Of a stretch of 64,000 bases of DNA, positions 11,623 to 34,052 are shown in pieces; positions within the stretch are counted from its first letter, which is position 1; each line of letters opens with the position of its first letter. The DNA comes from Mangifera indica (Eukaryota > Streptophyta > Magnoliopsida > Sapindales > Anacardiaceae), in the NCBI RefSeq assembly GCF_011075055.1, contig NC_058155.1:372001-436000 (forward strand), written 5' to 3'. The translations under genes and the position numbers were made by a program. Under the pieces are notes generated by a model, which was not told the origin of the DNA, made no database searches, and worked only from the letters and a program-made list of their open reading frames with translations.

Positions 11623-12300
11623 CATTAAACTTTACCAATATCAAATAGTCCCCTATATTTTCCTACTTTTTAACCCCTTCAAGTATTATTAACTATCAAA
11701 TTACCCCCTCAAATTCTCTTACATTTCATTAACATCCTCTTACGTTGCATTAACACCCCCAAACATTGTCTGATATAAAAATTTCCTCTTCATATATTGC
11801 TTAATATTGAAATACCTCTATATTTTTTATTTCATTTAACCCCTCATATATTATCAAAAATCAAAATATTCTTTATATTTTCCTAATATATATGAACTTG
11901 ATATTCTTATAATATCTAAATGCCCCCTTAATTTTTTTGCATTTCTTTAACATTCTCATATTTTTTTCTAATTTTAAGATGCCCTTTATATTTTCCAAAT
12001 ATATATGAACTTGATATTCTTATAATATCAAAATACTCTCACAATCTTGATGTGTTTCTTTAGAACCCTAATATTTTGGTTAATTTCAAAATACCCTTAT
12101 ATTTATTTGAGATTTTCTTAACACTCTCATATATCGTCAGATATCGAAATGCTCTTATATTTTCATAATATTTTTCATTTAACACTTTCATACATTATCT
12201 AATATTAAAATACCCTCATATTTTTTAAACACTTTTTAACCCCTTTATATAATGTCAAAATCTAGATGCCCCCTATGTCATTATATAAATAAAATATACG
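11623..12300. repeat. Degenerate AT-rich tandem repeats
   Basis: The theme 'AAATACCCTCATATTTT ... TTTAACACTCTCATATATT' recurs about every 55-60 bp with much variation. A longer, nearly exact unit (ATGAACTTGATATTCTTATA then ATATC) occurs at 11891 and again at 12005, a 114-bp spacing. That looks like a two-unit higher-order period. No coding content was seen. It may be the terminal region of an older Mutator-like element. Confidence 0.55.
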
Positions 12301-12840
12301 AATTTGATTTAATGGATAAATTAAGTTTTGGATTACAATTTGTATAAATACTTTGTTATCATTGACTGATTTTTTTCAACTCAAACTCAGAAATATGAAT
12401 ATTTTTCCTTTCGAATTAACCCACAATGATAGTTATTAAGTGCAAAATGAAAATTTGAATGGTTTGAAAATTGTATAAAGGTGAGAGTTTATATAAAAGT
12501 GGTGAAAGAAATTATTAATACTCTTAAAAAAAATTTGAGACATTTTTGCTTAAGATTTTGAAAATGAGCATTTTTGTTAACCTAATGTAAAAGGGGGGGG
12601 GGGGGGGGGGATTTAATTTAATTTCCCTTTATTGTTATATTTTTTCATAAAGTATGGTCTAAGTAAGGGTAAGCTGGTACTTATGAAAAGTATGTTGTAA
12701 GAAATTAAACTCATAAAAATTTGTTAAAAATGGAGGAACCTTTGTTACTTAATAAAATTAGGGGTTTCTTGTTATTTTACTAACCGTCAAGAATGTATTG
12801 TCATTCACTCCAAAACATTAAAAAAATATTTAAAAAGAAA
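12301..12840. other. AT-rich upstream region of DRP2 with an 18-G homopolymer
   Basis: No gene was seen. At 12593-12610 there are 18 consecutive G residues, about 600 bp before the DRP2 start codon. The rest is AT-rich. The DRP2 promoter probably lies in or just after this interval, but no TATA box could be singled out. Confidence 0.4.
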
Positions 12841-13216
12841 AAAGGGGAAAATTCTAAAGGGGAAGCAGGCAAGCGAAAACAAGATTCAAATGAGCGAGAC
12901 TCGACAAATACTCAAACTTCATGAGAGAAAAACAGAAGCTTAATTGAAAATTACTTTTCGACTTTCGTTTCAAAATCCAAACTTCTACCGAGAGAGAGAA
13001 ACCCAGAGGGAAAAAAAAAAAAAAAACAAACAGAGAGAACCAAAGAGCATCCTTTCTTCGTTTGTGGTTCCTTCTTCTCCTACGTCGTTTTGCTCTCTCG
13101 ATCTCTCTCTGTCCATTTTTTTTTCTCACTCAAGCCTCGCCTCACTTCTAGATCTTGCCCTTTCTGGTTTAATCCATCTCGATCTCTTTCGCCGTTACTG
13201 TTAGCTATTAGATTCG
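12841..13216 (+). promoter_or_regulatory. Probable core promoter / 5' UTR of DRP2
   Basis: The composition changes here from AT-rich repeat to a GA- and CT-rich leader, with GAGAGAGAGA near 12990 and CTCTCTCGATCTCTCTCT near 13090. Such leaders are common in plant housekeeping genes. The transcription start is not determinable. Short ORFs in this interval have no recognisable product and are probably chance. Confidence 0.45.
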
Positions 13217-24688
<11,472 letters not shown>

Positions 24689-25392
24689 ATGGCTGACAGA
24701 GATACTCATATATCCACTGCATTTTTAGTGGGTGAGGCCCCACTAACCACTCCATGCTTCCAGCATTTTGTGGTTTCTGATTATTACTTGAGAACTTCAT
24801 CGTTGGGTGTACATAGGACCAAGACCAAGAATATTGGGTTTTTACAGCTTGCCCTAGTTTCACAACAGTGGATCCAATGTCTATTGAAATCCATTTTATC
24901 ATATTCTTCTATTCATTTTTCTTCTTATTCTCATTTTTATTCCTTTACCCATTTTTGGTCCCAACAGTTGTATTTTGCTTGTTTAATTTTACGGTAATAT
25001 AAACATAAGTGCTTTTGGCCGCAGATGATTTCGTAATATTTTCAGCATTCTTGTAAGGGGAGGGATATATTATAGTTGCCTTGTGTGAAATATTTTCTCC
25101 GAAGTTTATTGCACAATCTTTTTTTTTTTTTTTTTTTTGTATATTTTTTAAATTTTTTCTGATTTCTTCTTGTCATAGCTCGTGATGAAGTTGCTGGTGT
25201 GACAATTTAGGGAGATCCGGATTTTGGATCCGATACATTTGAAATCTGGTGGTTTATTGGCAGTTGGCATTTTTCAGTAGTCGGCTTATATTTAAACATA
25301 TTCATATAGGAGCTTATAAGAAAGTTAGGAATGTAGTTGACAAGTGCAAGACCAATTATATTTATATGGTGTGACAATGTAAGTGCAACAGC
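24689..25392 (+). other. DRP2 3' untranslated region and possible alternative last exon
   Basis: Sequence after the stop is AT/T-rich with a long T run near 25120-25137. A good 3' splice site (TCTTGTCATAG) ends at 25178. If exon 22 is spliced at the GT at 24672, the frame continues from 25179 for ten residues (ARDEVAGVTI) to a stop at 25208-25210. This gives an alternative tail in place of GHKYF. If translation stops at 24688, the same splice would be a 3' UTR intron downstream of an early stop. No clear AATAAA was identified. Confidence 0.5.
25385..25392. repeat. 8-bp target-site duplication, left of hAT-like element
   Basis: GCAACAGC, repeated exactly at 27002-27009. Confidence 0.85.
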
Positions 25393-27001
25393 TAGGGGTG
25401 GATTCGAATCGAACCGAATCCGAACTCAGATGAGTTTGATCTCAGCTTGATACTATTTATGCGAACTCGAGCCGAGAGAAAGGGCAGCTCGTACTCAAGC
25501 TCGTCAACTCACGAGCTCATAACGAGTTTTAGCTCGAAAAATCTTAACGAGCTTATACGCTCACAAGCTGTTAAAGAGCTACGATCCAGCATGCATAATG
25601 ATCCGAACCTAATGAACTGTTCACAAGGTCGGCTCAAATATGCTGAACGAGCCGAGCCAAATGAGCTGTTCACGAGCTTTCATTATTGGTCTAAGCAATG
25701 GCTAAGCAGAATGGCAAGTGAAGGCCAATTAAGTTAGACACACAATTACACTTTTGTCATTCAGAGAATTATGTATTTATATTAAAGCTTATAATTTACA
25801 AATTTTTATATTCCTCCTGAAGTTCTATCTCATTCTTTCTCTTCTTCATTTCCTTCCAAACTTTAATCTATTTGTTGTTTTTATTTGTTCATCATCTTTT
25901 GTCTTGCCTCACTTCCAGCATGCTGCTTTGTCTTTTTTCAACCAGATTGTTTCGGATTGCCAGCGGAATCCTGAGATGATGACTTAATACTAAGATTTGA
26001 CTTCTGTTTTCCTCTGAGGCAATCAAATTCAGATTCAATTCCCATCTTTGGGGAACATACGGGTGAGCCAAGGCTGCCATTCGATGATTTCCTTCTCGAC
26101 TTTGTTTTTGGCCTCTGATTCTTTGAATCTTGGTTTCCTGCAGCAATTCAACTTTGCAAGTTAATGAAAATGAAATTATAATTCTCTAACAAACAAAGGG
26201 AAACAAACAGACAGACCTTCTGGGGTCAAATTCTTTTCACTTTTCTTTGTATCTGAACTTGAATTCGAAGGCTCTTTTGCGACTTCCTCCACAGATTTAA
26301 ACCCAGCCAATTTCAAACAACAAAAACAACAAATATAAGCAATAAATATTCGGTTCTTCTCCAAAATAAGCAAACCAACAACAATAAATATTCAATAGAT
26401 AATCTTCTGGAAATTGGTTCTACACTAAAACAACAAAAACAAAATGCGGTTCTTCTCCAAAATAAGCAAACCAATTTCAAAATAGAGTTCAATGTTTAAT
26501 TAGAATAATTGAAACAAACCAATTTCAAAATCATCACAAGCCACAAAACGAAATCCACAAGAGCAAGCCTACAACACAAATAAGCAAGTATAATAAAACC
26601 CCCAATTCAGAAATCTTAATTACAAAGTTAGGGCTCAACAAAGTTAAGCTAAAAATTAACAAAATCAAAGTTCAAAAATGGAAAACACAAACCGTTCCAC
26701 CGAGGACGGAGAACTAAGGCTAGAACATAAGATTCAAGGCTGTAGTCTGGAGCTTTTTTTAAGTTGTAATGAAGGACTAGGAGACAGACGCAAATGAAAG
26801 TGAAGAAAGCCACCAATTTTCATTTCTTTTAATCCAACCAAAATCGACGCGGTTTGCGTGAAGAATACATGGTTTGCGAGCCGAGTCGAGCTGCTCGGCT
26901 TAAAGCTTGAGCTCAGGCTCGGGAATCCTTAGCTCATCTCGGGCTCGAACGAGCCGAACTCGATATCGAGCTCGAATAAACTCGATTCGAATCCACCCTT
27001 A
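25393..27001. mobile_element. hAT-like element inserted at the DRP2 3' end
   Basis: This 1,609-bp element starts TAGGGGTGGATTCGAATCGA. The reverse complement of its right end starts TAAGGGTGGATTCGAATCGA. It is flanked by perfect 8-bp duplications, the hAT size. Both ends are rich in GAGCTCGAGCTCG-like words (25430-25680 and 26875-26990), a common subterminal pattern of plant hAT elements. There is no transposase. The middle (about 25950-26840) has better-formed, minus-strand, gene-like sequence. It lies about 180 bp past the alternative stop at 25210, so it may interrupt or cap the DRP2 3' UTR. Confidence 0.85.
25950..26840 (-). pseudogene. Candidate captured gene fragment inside the hAT-like element
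   Basis: Read on the minus strand, a CT-rich 5'-UTR-like exon (about 26840-26693) ends at a GTTTGT donor. A coding-like block follows (LAGFKSVEEVAKEPSNSSSD then TKKSEKNLTPEG, to a GTCTGT donor at 26216). A CTGCAG acceptor at about 26138 then opens a block containing SKNQRPKTKSRRKSSNGSLG and SPVCSPKMGIESEFD (to about 25960). The joined frame stays open across the junction, and the composition is Lys/Ser-rich as in many nuclear plant proteins. I do not recognise the parent gene. Spliced structure inside a DNA element suggests capture from genomic DNA rather than a retrocopy. Confidence 0.45.
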
Positions 27002-27009
27002 GCAACAGC
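27002..27009. repeat. 8-bp target-site duplication, right of hAT-like element
   Basis: GCAACAGC, identical to 25385-25392. Confidence 0.85.
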
Positions 27010-28464
27010 CCAGCCCTTGCTTGTACATTAATTCCAGCAGAATCAGGACAACCAGTGCTTGTGTCTCAATTAATTTGAGAAATTTAAGAAGAAACTCTCC
27101 ACTGAACACAAAACGAAGAGCCCTTCGAAGCTTTAGGTGAAACCGTGAATTTCTAAGTGGAATTTTAAATCCTTGGACAGCTTGTAAATGCTTTGAAACC
27201 TACTAGTAATATGATTCCTTTTTGTTTACCGATTACCCCTAATTGTGCAAGTGTTCTATATGCGTTTAAATTCTGTTCACTGGCATTTAAGATTAAATTC
27301 TTGACCTATATAATTCAATATAAACATCTCATTAAACTATAATACTACTGATTTTTTATTAAAACAATTATAATTAGGCAAATTAAACCAGACCTGATAT
27401 GTTCAAGCACGAGTTTCAATATTTTTTTGAATTGAGTTTTGGGGTTGCCCATTTGGGTCTTAAGTTTTCGTTTATGATTGGCTTTGTTTTTTTTTTTTTG
27501 GTATCGATTTATTTTGAGTCTACACTTTGACAACCACAAGTTTAAAAAAAAAAAAAGAATTCATGATTGGCACAAATGAATAATGAAATTCCTAACATAA
27601 AAAAGAAGGAAAGAAAAGAAAGTGAAATCAACCATAAGAAAGTGAACAGAAGGCAGTTCAACAACAGATAGGACCTACAAGGAAAAGGAAAATGAATAAA
27701 TACGTTTAAATACATCACACAATATATATTTATGTATATTTTTCCTAGCCTTTAACGTTTTAAATAACACAAAATTCAAGTTGCAGATCCAAGCAGAGTA
27801 GACAAATAAGACAGGAAGTGAAAGCAAAATTATTGGGTTTCGGTGCACTAACCCCACCAAAGGTAAACTATTGAAAGCAGACAAAGTGACTTGGGATCTA
27901 ATAATATAATAATAATGGATAGTGATTGGCATCGTTTAACTGGGTTTTCATCCTACACAGTTGGCATCTTTTTTTTTTTTTAAATTTTTTCAAAATATTA
28001 TGTTTGACTTTATTCTCCACACACATGATCACTTCTTATTAATCTGTTTTGATTCTTCAATGATTCTAAACCTATCATTGAAACAAGACTTCAATGGACT
28101 AGTTAGATTATTCAATAAAAAGAATCTCTATTAATCAATTCATCGCACCAAATTGCTTGAAACATAATTGTTAATAATCATTGATAAATCTTACTACATT
28201 ACTAGTAACACACAACATATATTCAATATAACATGCTACTTTTCAAGCATTACCAGGATAACCACCAAAATAAGAATTGATACCCAATATCACAACATTC
28301 AAGTATCATGACCAGGATTTTATTCCCTCTCCCTTAAAGCATAATCCAGGAAGACAACAATTAAGATCATTTGAAATACAACCAAATGGACATTTTAGTC
28401 ATTGCAGGAAATGATATTTATACAAAAAATATTATAAGCTCATAAAGCAGAAACTATTGATTAC
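27010..28464. other. Intergenic, no gene seen
   Basis: AT-rich sequence with poly-T/poly-A runs (near 27490, 27545 and 27970). The first part is the old continuation of DRP2 3' flanking sequence beyond the hAT insertion. Short chance ORFs only. Confidence 0.5.
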
Positions 28465-28575
28465 CTGCTCTAGGGCTTCTGACATGTAATAGTGAGCTCA
28501 AAAGGAAGTGTTAGCAATTATTCGAGCATTGTAGCAATCCCTTATAGCAATATAGGCATCGTTTTTCCACTTTCA
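28465..28575 (-). pseudogene. Isolated exon relic of a WD40/TPR protein (ASG2/WDTC1-like)
   Basis: On the minus strand an exon-sized block is flanked by a TTTGCAG acceptor and a GTAATC donor. It reads WKNDAYIAIRDCYNARIIAN, then TSF, a stop, and AHYYMSEALEQ. This resembles the TPR segment of plant WD40/TPR proteins of the ASG2 / DCAF8-WDTC1 group, which act as substrate receptors for CUL4 ubiquitin ligases. The TGA sits where Arg is usual. No neighbouring exons of such a gene were recognised, so this is an isolated relic, either transposed or left from a decayed gene. Family assignment rests on remembered motif similarity. Confidence 0.55.
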
Positions 28576-28599
28576 CTGCAAAGAAGTAGCTTATGACTT

Positions 28600-29425
28600 G
28601 TTAGAAATAGATTTCAACTAAAATATAGTTATTATGGTCTACATTCCAGTATAGAACAAGGGCATGTAAATTTATAATCAATCAAGATTGTCGCATTCCA
28701 CACCAATAACTAAGCAGTTTTCTCAGCATCCAAACAAAACCTAAGAGTAAACACTTACTCGTTTTTTCCTCTCCTTAGATAAGATGCCAAATGAGGGTTT
28801 CAATTTCAAATAAAATAAAAATACAAGACAAGACAAGTTTCAAAGAAGCTTTAAATCTACAATGTAACCTTCACACTGCAACACAATTCAAAAATAAAAC
28901 ACAAAAAACATAAAGAGCAAAGATTGGATCAGAGACCTCTAGTAGCGACTTTGATGGTGGCGGAGTTCACTTGGTGATGACACGTAAGACAACTTCGTCA
29001 ACTACATTCCTTGTCCTAAACCGAAAACAAATCTACGCAAACCCTCACATTATCAGTCAAAGCAACCAAAAAACAATTACACAAAACACAAAGCAAAATA
29101 AATACATAAAAATATAAAGACTTATAATACTTTGTTTAAATGCTAGTGTTGAAGAAAAACACAGGATAGGAGAGACACCGAACAGAAGACGGGTTCCTGT
29201 CAACCATCGTCAATGCTCTAATGAAGACAAATAGTTCGATGTGCTAATGATTCGAAGACAAGATTTGGAGAGTTCGTCGAGATTTTGAGCGCCGAAGAGG
29301 AGACATTTGTGATGCCAAAAAGGAGACGACTTTCGACACTAGACTCATCAATAGAAGAATGAAACATTTGACGAGTTCTAGAGGTTAGGGGTTTTGATTG
29401 GAAAATTTCAATTAAAAAAATTATG
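28600..29425. other. Intergenic; possible decayed 5' part of the exon-relic gene
   Basis: No coding motif recognised. On the minus strand, exon-like pieces with GT/AG-like borders lie at about 29340-29140 (CT-rich) and 29030-28930. They could be a decayed 5' UTR/first exon upstream of the exon at 28465-28575, but this is speculative. Confidence 0.25.
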
Positions 29426-29429
29426 TGAT

Positions 29430-29875
29430 TATATTTTAAATTTTGGCCTTTAATTTTCTCTTAATTTAAAAGGATTTGGATTTTCATTTAATTTAAAATT
29501 TGATTTAAGTTCAAATATGATTTTAAGACAAAACTAAAATTATCATTCTGTAACAAAAATAAAATATTTTCTAAAACTATCATTCTGAGTCAAAATTAAT
29601 AATATATTTTAAAATAAATTTTAAGTTTTTGAGGACAAAGTTAAAATTTCATCTCTTAAAATAATCATTTTGGAAGGAAAATAAGATTTTGTCTTTAAAA
29701 ATAATATTCTAAGATGAAATTAAAATTATCCCTAGAAATAAATCATATGTTTTTTGGGACAAAATTAAAAATTTCCTTTCTTAAAATCATGATTTTGGGA
29801 TAAAAATAAAATTGTCCAAAAAATATAATTTTGGGATGGCATTAAAAAATGAAATTAAATTAGTTGCCCTAAATA
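29430..29875. repeat. Degenerate AT-rich short-unit repeats
   Basis: A theme close to 'ATCATTTTGGGACAAAATT' then AAAATTTC recurs at roughly 60-75 bp intervals (for example near 29615, 29665, 29755, 29795 and 29830) with poor conservation. No gene was found. Confidence 0.45.
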
Positions 29876-30819
29876 TTCGGGTTCTAAGCAAGATTACCCA
29901 AAATTTTATGATTAAGAAAAAATGCCTCATTAATTTGAAATGACAAAAATGCCCTCACATATAAATAAAAAAATTTCATATCTCTAACCAATTTTCCCTT
30001 AAGGCTTCCATGGGTTTGGCAACTGCTCGATTTCTTTGGATTTTCTCCAGCATTTTTTGTGTTTTTCAACGACAAAAATGGAAAAAAAAATGAGTACATC
30101 ATCCATTGTTTTGTTTGAATCATTTTGGTCTTTAGATTTTACCGATTTGATGAAAATTTTGGACGTTATTAGTTTAAAGTTTTGATTTTGAACAATGGAT
30201 TTTATGTGTTAGTTTCTATTTATTTTGGTTGAATTTGTTGAGGATTATTGTGTTATAGTAGGTGTAGATTAGATTGTTATTAAAATGGGAGGTTGAAATG
30301 ATAATTTTAGTTGGAAAAAATGGATTAATTTGGCTAGCGCTCAACCTCAAGGGGCCTCAGGATCCCCTGAGGTGGATAAAATCCCCTGGGTTGCACAGTA
30401 ACCCCAAGGGAACTTGAGGGAGAGGAAAAATTTTAATTTTTTAAATAGTGCAACTCGTGGGAGGAAGAGAGGGGAATGTGAGTGTTAAGGGTGCAAATGG
30501 ATATTTTTTGTAATATAAGATTTTTCGACATATAGTTTTCGAATTTCATGTTTGTTTTCCTTGTTTAGGGATTTGCCATGTGTTGTTTTTGAATATGAGG
30601 TCTATTTTTTTATTTTTCTCATTATAGGGGTTTTCGACGTATAATTTTTTAATTTCAGGTTCGTTTTTCTAATTTTTCCATTATAAGGGATTTTCAACTT
30701 GTAGTTTTTGAATTTGGCATTCCTTTTCTCAATAATTGCAGAAATTGATGGATTAGATATACATTTCATACAAATTTCTTTTTTCGTAGGGTTTTTCCAC
30801 GTGTATGGCTCTTTTGCAG
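29876..30819. other. Intergenic, no gene seen
   Basis: AT-rich. It contains one short GC-richer patch (30335-30425) with imperfect inverted words (CTCAAGGGGCCTCAGG / CCTGAGGT). ORFs here are short and low-complexity. Confidence 0.4.
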
Positions 30820-31023
30820 AGCCTAGTGTTCCCCAGCAACTCTTCCGCCTCGATGTGGATGCGTTTGGCCTTAGAGTTGTATTTTTGTTGCATCGAGTAT
30901 ATCGTAAATATATATATTTATTTATCATTGGTTATTTAAATGATTTTAAAGTTGTTATGTATATATTTTATTTATGATGTTTTATTGGGTATGCGTATGA
31001 TTTCATGTTTTATCTATTTTATT
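30820..31023 (+). pseudogene. Second, truncated copy of the Ulp1 3' end
   Basis: Aligns by eye over about 200 bp with 7690-7890 near the Ulp1 relic. Shared blocks include TTTGGCC..., GTTGTATTTTTGTTGCAT versus GTTGTATTTTCATTGCAT, a GTATATATTTTAT block, and the tail ATGATTTCATRTTTTAT. It is the 3'-terminal part of the same Mutator-associated Ulp1 gene, with the catalytic blocks missing. Non-functional. Confidence 0.7.
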
Positions 31024-31059
31024 GCAACTTACCCATTAAAGTATGAATCAAAACTCAAA

Positions 31060-31660
31060 TAATGCATAGGAGAATCTTGTATGTTGTCACACAAGATTTA
31101 CTAGTTGTGTCGAAACTTGCTGCTGAAATGAAGGAATTTAATCCTTAGAAGAAACATGAGATTTGATGATGGAGTGAAGAATGGAACTCATGTGTTTAAT
31201 ATAATTAAATTGATTGAGAGGGCCAAAACTTTAGACTTGTGTACGACGAATAACATGACATTTATCCATATTGTCTCGTCTCTACCCAAATCCTATACTA
31301 ATTTCATTATGAACTTTCTGAAGGATAACAAGGGAGAATCCATTGAAGGTTTGATATGGATGGTTGTGAATATTGATGTACAAATTAGAATGGCTAAATA
31401 GGTCAAAGCCAGTTTGAAAAGAGAGGAAGAAGAACTAAGGTTGATGCCTAGCCTAATTCTAAATCTTAGCTAGTACACCAGAACACACTAAACTCTTATA
31501 AGGGTACAGTTGGCAAAAGTAAGGGAATTTGTTTTTGATGTGGTAAGCTTGCCCACTAAAGCAAACACTGTAAAACCTTTGTAGCTAACGAAATAAGGAA
31601 GACTGAGTCTTCAAATTTAGGTAAGATGGAGAATTAACCCTTTTCTCGAAATCTTGGATT
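31060..31660 (+). pseudogene. Ty1/copia gag relic with CCHC knuckle
   Basis: The frame at 31156-31401 reads MRFDDGVKNGTHVFNIIKLI, then SSLPKSYTNFIMNF and ESIEGLIWMVVNID, the UBN2-type copia gag domain. Downstream (about 31530-31580) CGKLAH then SKHC is a zinc knuckle interrupted by stops. The element start and 5' LTR are not seen to the left; sequence changes near 31030-31060. Confidence 0.65.
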
Positions 31661-34052
31661 GTTTAACATGAGATTTAAATTTTCACATTTGTTCGATGTG
31701 AATTAAATGAGGCATAATGGATGCTAGATAAGGGAAAAGCTGGATTTACAAGTTAGAAATATGACATGTGCATGCCACATTACCTATAGGATCTATGTAC
31801 TCTTTCTAGCCCATGGGCAAGATGAAAAGAAATAAAAACTGGTTGTAATTTTTTCAAAAATAAAACTTCAGAGGGATTTATTACTATGATTATTTCAAGA
31901 ATTCACAATCATATAAATTAATTTGGACCAATAATTCGGTACAAAAGACTAAGTCATAATTGAAATTTTGATTCATTCGATTGTTATTGAATGATGGATA
32001 CTAGTTATGTTTTTAGACAAAGATGACCATGTTAACCTTTCGCTGTTTTCAATGGGAGGATCATTTGACTATTGAATTTTATCTAAACAACAAGAATTAA
32101 TAGTTTGTGTTGAACAAATCAAATTTTGAATTTCATTTTTTTTATTGGATATTCCAATGAACATGATTTGTAGATCTTTGAAAATAAGAATCTAAATACC
32201 TTAAAGAAATTCAAGAATAAAATAAAGAATTTGTTAACATGTGTCCAAGGAGGTGAATACATAGGATAAATGGTCTAATTTAATACCTAAGGTGTAGTCA
32301 GAGTTTTAATATCCATTGAATATTTTAAAGTAATACTTTATTGATTGTAACCCATGTTTATATCTACGGGTATAACATATTTTATATGTGTTTTATGCAT
32401 TGGATTGAAGTCCAAACGACTTATTTAACAATGGTTGCAACAATAATGTTAAACAATTTTACTTGAATTAGTTGAACCATGTGTTAAATAGATTATCTTG
32501 TATGATATTTTAAAGGAAACTTAAAAATATTACTCTTCTAATACTAAATAAGATTTAAAATCTGTTTTGGAAGATTCTTTTAGACATCATTCTCTAAAAG
32601 ATCAAGTAGGAGAATAATATAACTCAATCAAGATCTAATTCATAAGAAAGATAGACATAAACTGAACGATGTGCTAATATACATGGTTGAACATCACAAC
32701 AAAGATTACTTATTCCTAGAAGGAAACAAGTAATCAATCTAAGTATACAAAAATCATGTAGTAAATATGAGGTGCATTATGAGTTTATAAAAATTAAAAT
32801 TCTCATAACTCTTTATAAACACACTGGTCATTTATGACGTTAAAATCTGAGACCTAAGACTGATGCTAAATTCTAGTGTGCTTATAGTTGTTGTATACCA
32901 TTAAAAGTTTGACAATTAAGTGTCAAGAGTAGCTCCAATGGATAAAACCTATAATGGTTATAACTATAACATAACCAATGATATTGACTTAGAAAAAGAG
33001 CTGGTCGGGTATGCAAGTTGATGAGTTCAATTTAAGAACTTATGTGAATGTTGGAATCTAGAAAGATTCATACAAGTAAAACCATAAAATTTTTTTGGTT
33101 TTACTAAGATGAATATGAAATCTCTATACAAAAGCAAGTAGGAGTACAATGACAATTTTGACACTGTATATTTGTACGATACTAAACATATCAAAATTAA
33201 ATGCCAAATTTACAATTGGCATACTAAAACTTGGGTAACTAAGTAATCCTTTGTAAAAGAACTTAAATTAAGTAGTTCATATCCTTTCTTAATCTATTAT
33301 TATAGATCTTATAGACTAATAAATTTAAGTTGAAGTGTTTATAACAGATGAAGGTTGAAAAGATTTAGCAAACGAGAATCTGAAAGGATTCTCTTTCATC
33401 ATTATGATACATGCCTCTTTTGGATTATATGTCATTGAACGCATAAATTGAAAAACAAAGATGATTATATTTCTTTTAGTGCTAGCTATTAGAATGATCA
33501 TGAAATACACTCAAAGTTGATATCTCAATCTTTTTGAAATGTCAACTATGTCCAAATAGATGACGTTGGACAACATGTTAGGAAATATTCTTAATTTTCT
33601 AAAAAAGAATATGGATAGTTCCTGACGTCTTGAAAGATGAAGTCACTGATTGAGGAACAATGTCATAAGACAAACCAGATTAAAAATAATGAATATCAAT
33701 TCAGAAGGGCATGTCATATAAATGTTGAATCAATTCTAAGTTGAAAACTGAGTATAAGTCATTCAAAATGCAAGGTCTTAAATGACATATTAAATCGTAT
33801 AATTAATTGTTACCATGGTTGATCTGGAACTATTAGTACAAAACAGATATTTCATGGAGTCATGTTTCACCAAATGGTCTAATTGCATACCTTGGTGATT
33901 TTACCATGTCAATGATGATTGATAAGAAGAAAGGTTAGTTAACCTAACAGATTGTATCAATGAATACTCTATTATAGTAGAAGTAATGATGGGCATATTG
34001 TCATTCGATGTTAGTTGCATGGATGATTTACTCTATAGTGCAAGTGAGAGAT
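31661..34052 (+). pseudogene. Heavily decayed copia internal region
   Basis: Only faint traces of protease-like sequence (around 31730-31830) are readable. The rest is AT-rich with no recognisable integrase or reverse transcriptase. It is assigned to the copia element because it lies between the gag relic and a purine-rich tract plus LTR start in the same orientation. A 32-bp sequence at 33946-33977 recurs at 34073-34104 inside the LTR. Confidence 0.35.

Noticed and set aside
11623..12300. CRISPR-like array
   Set aside because: Units are degenerate and AT-rich, and there are no unique spacers of constant length. It is a plant nuclear tandem repeat.
25380..25420. tRNA-like word GGATTCGAATCG
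   Set aside because: It is the terminal inverted repeat of the hAT-like element; no cloverleaf or A box accompanies it.
30335..30425. GC-richer patch with inverted words as a possible terminator or small RNA
   Set aside because: The pairing is imperfect and short, with no promoter or copy evidence.
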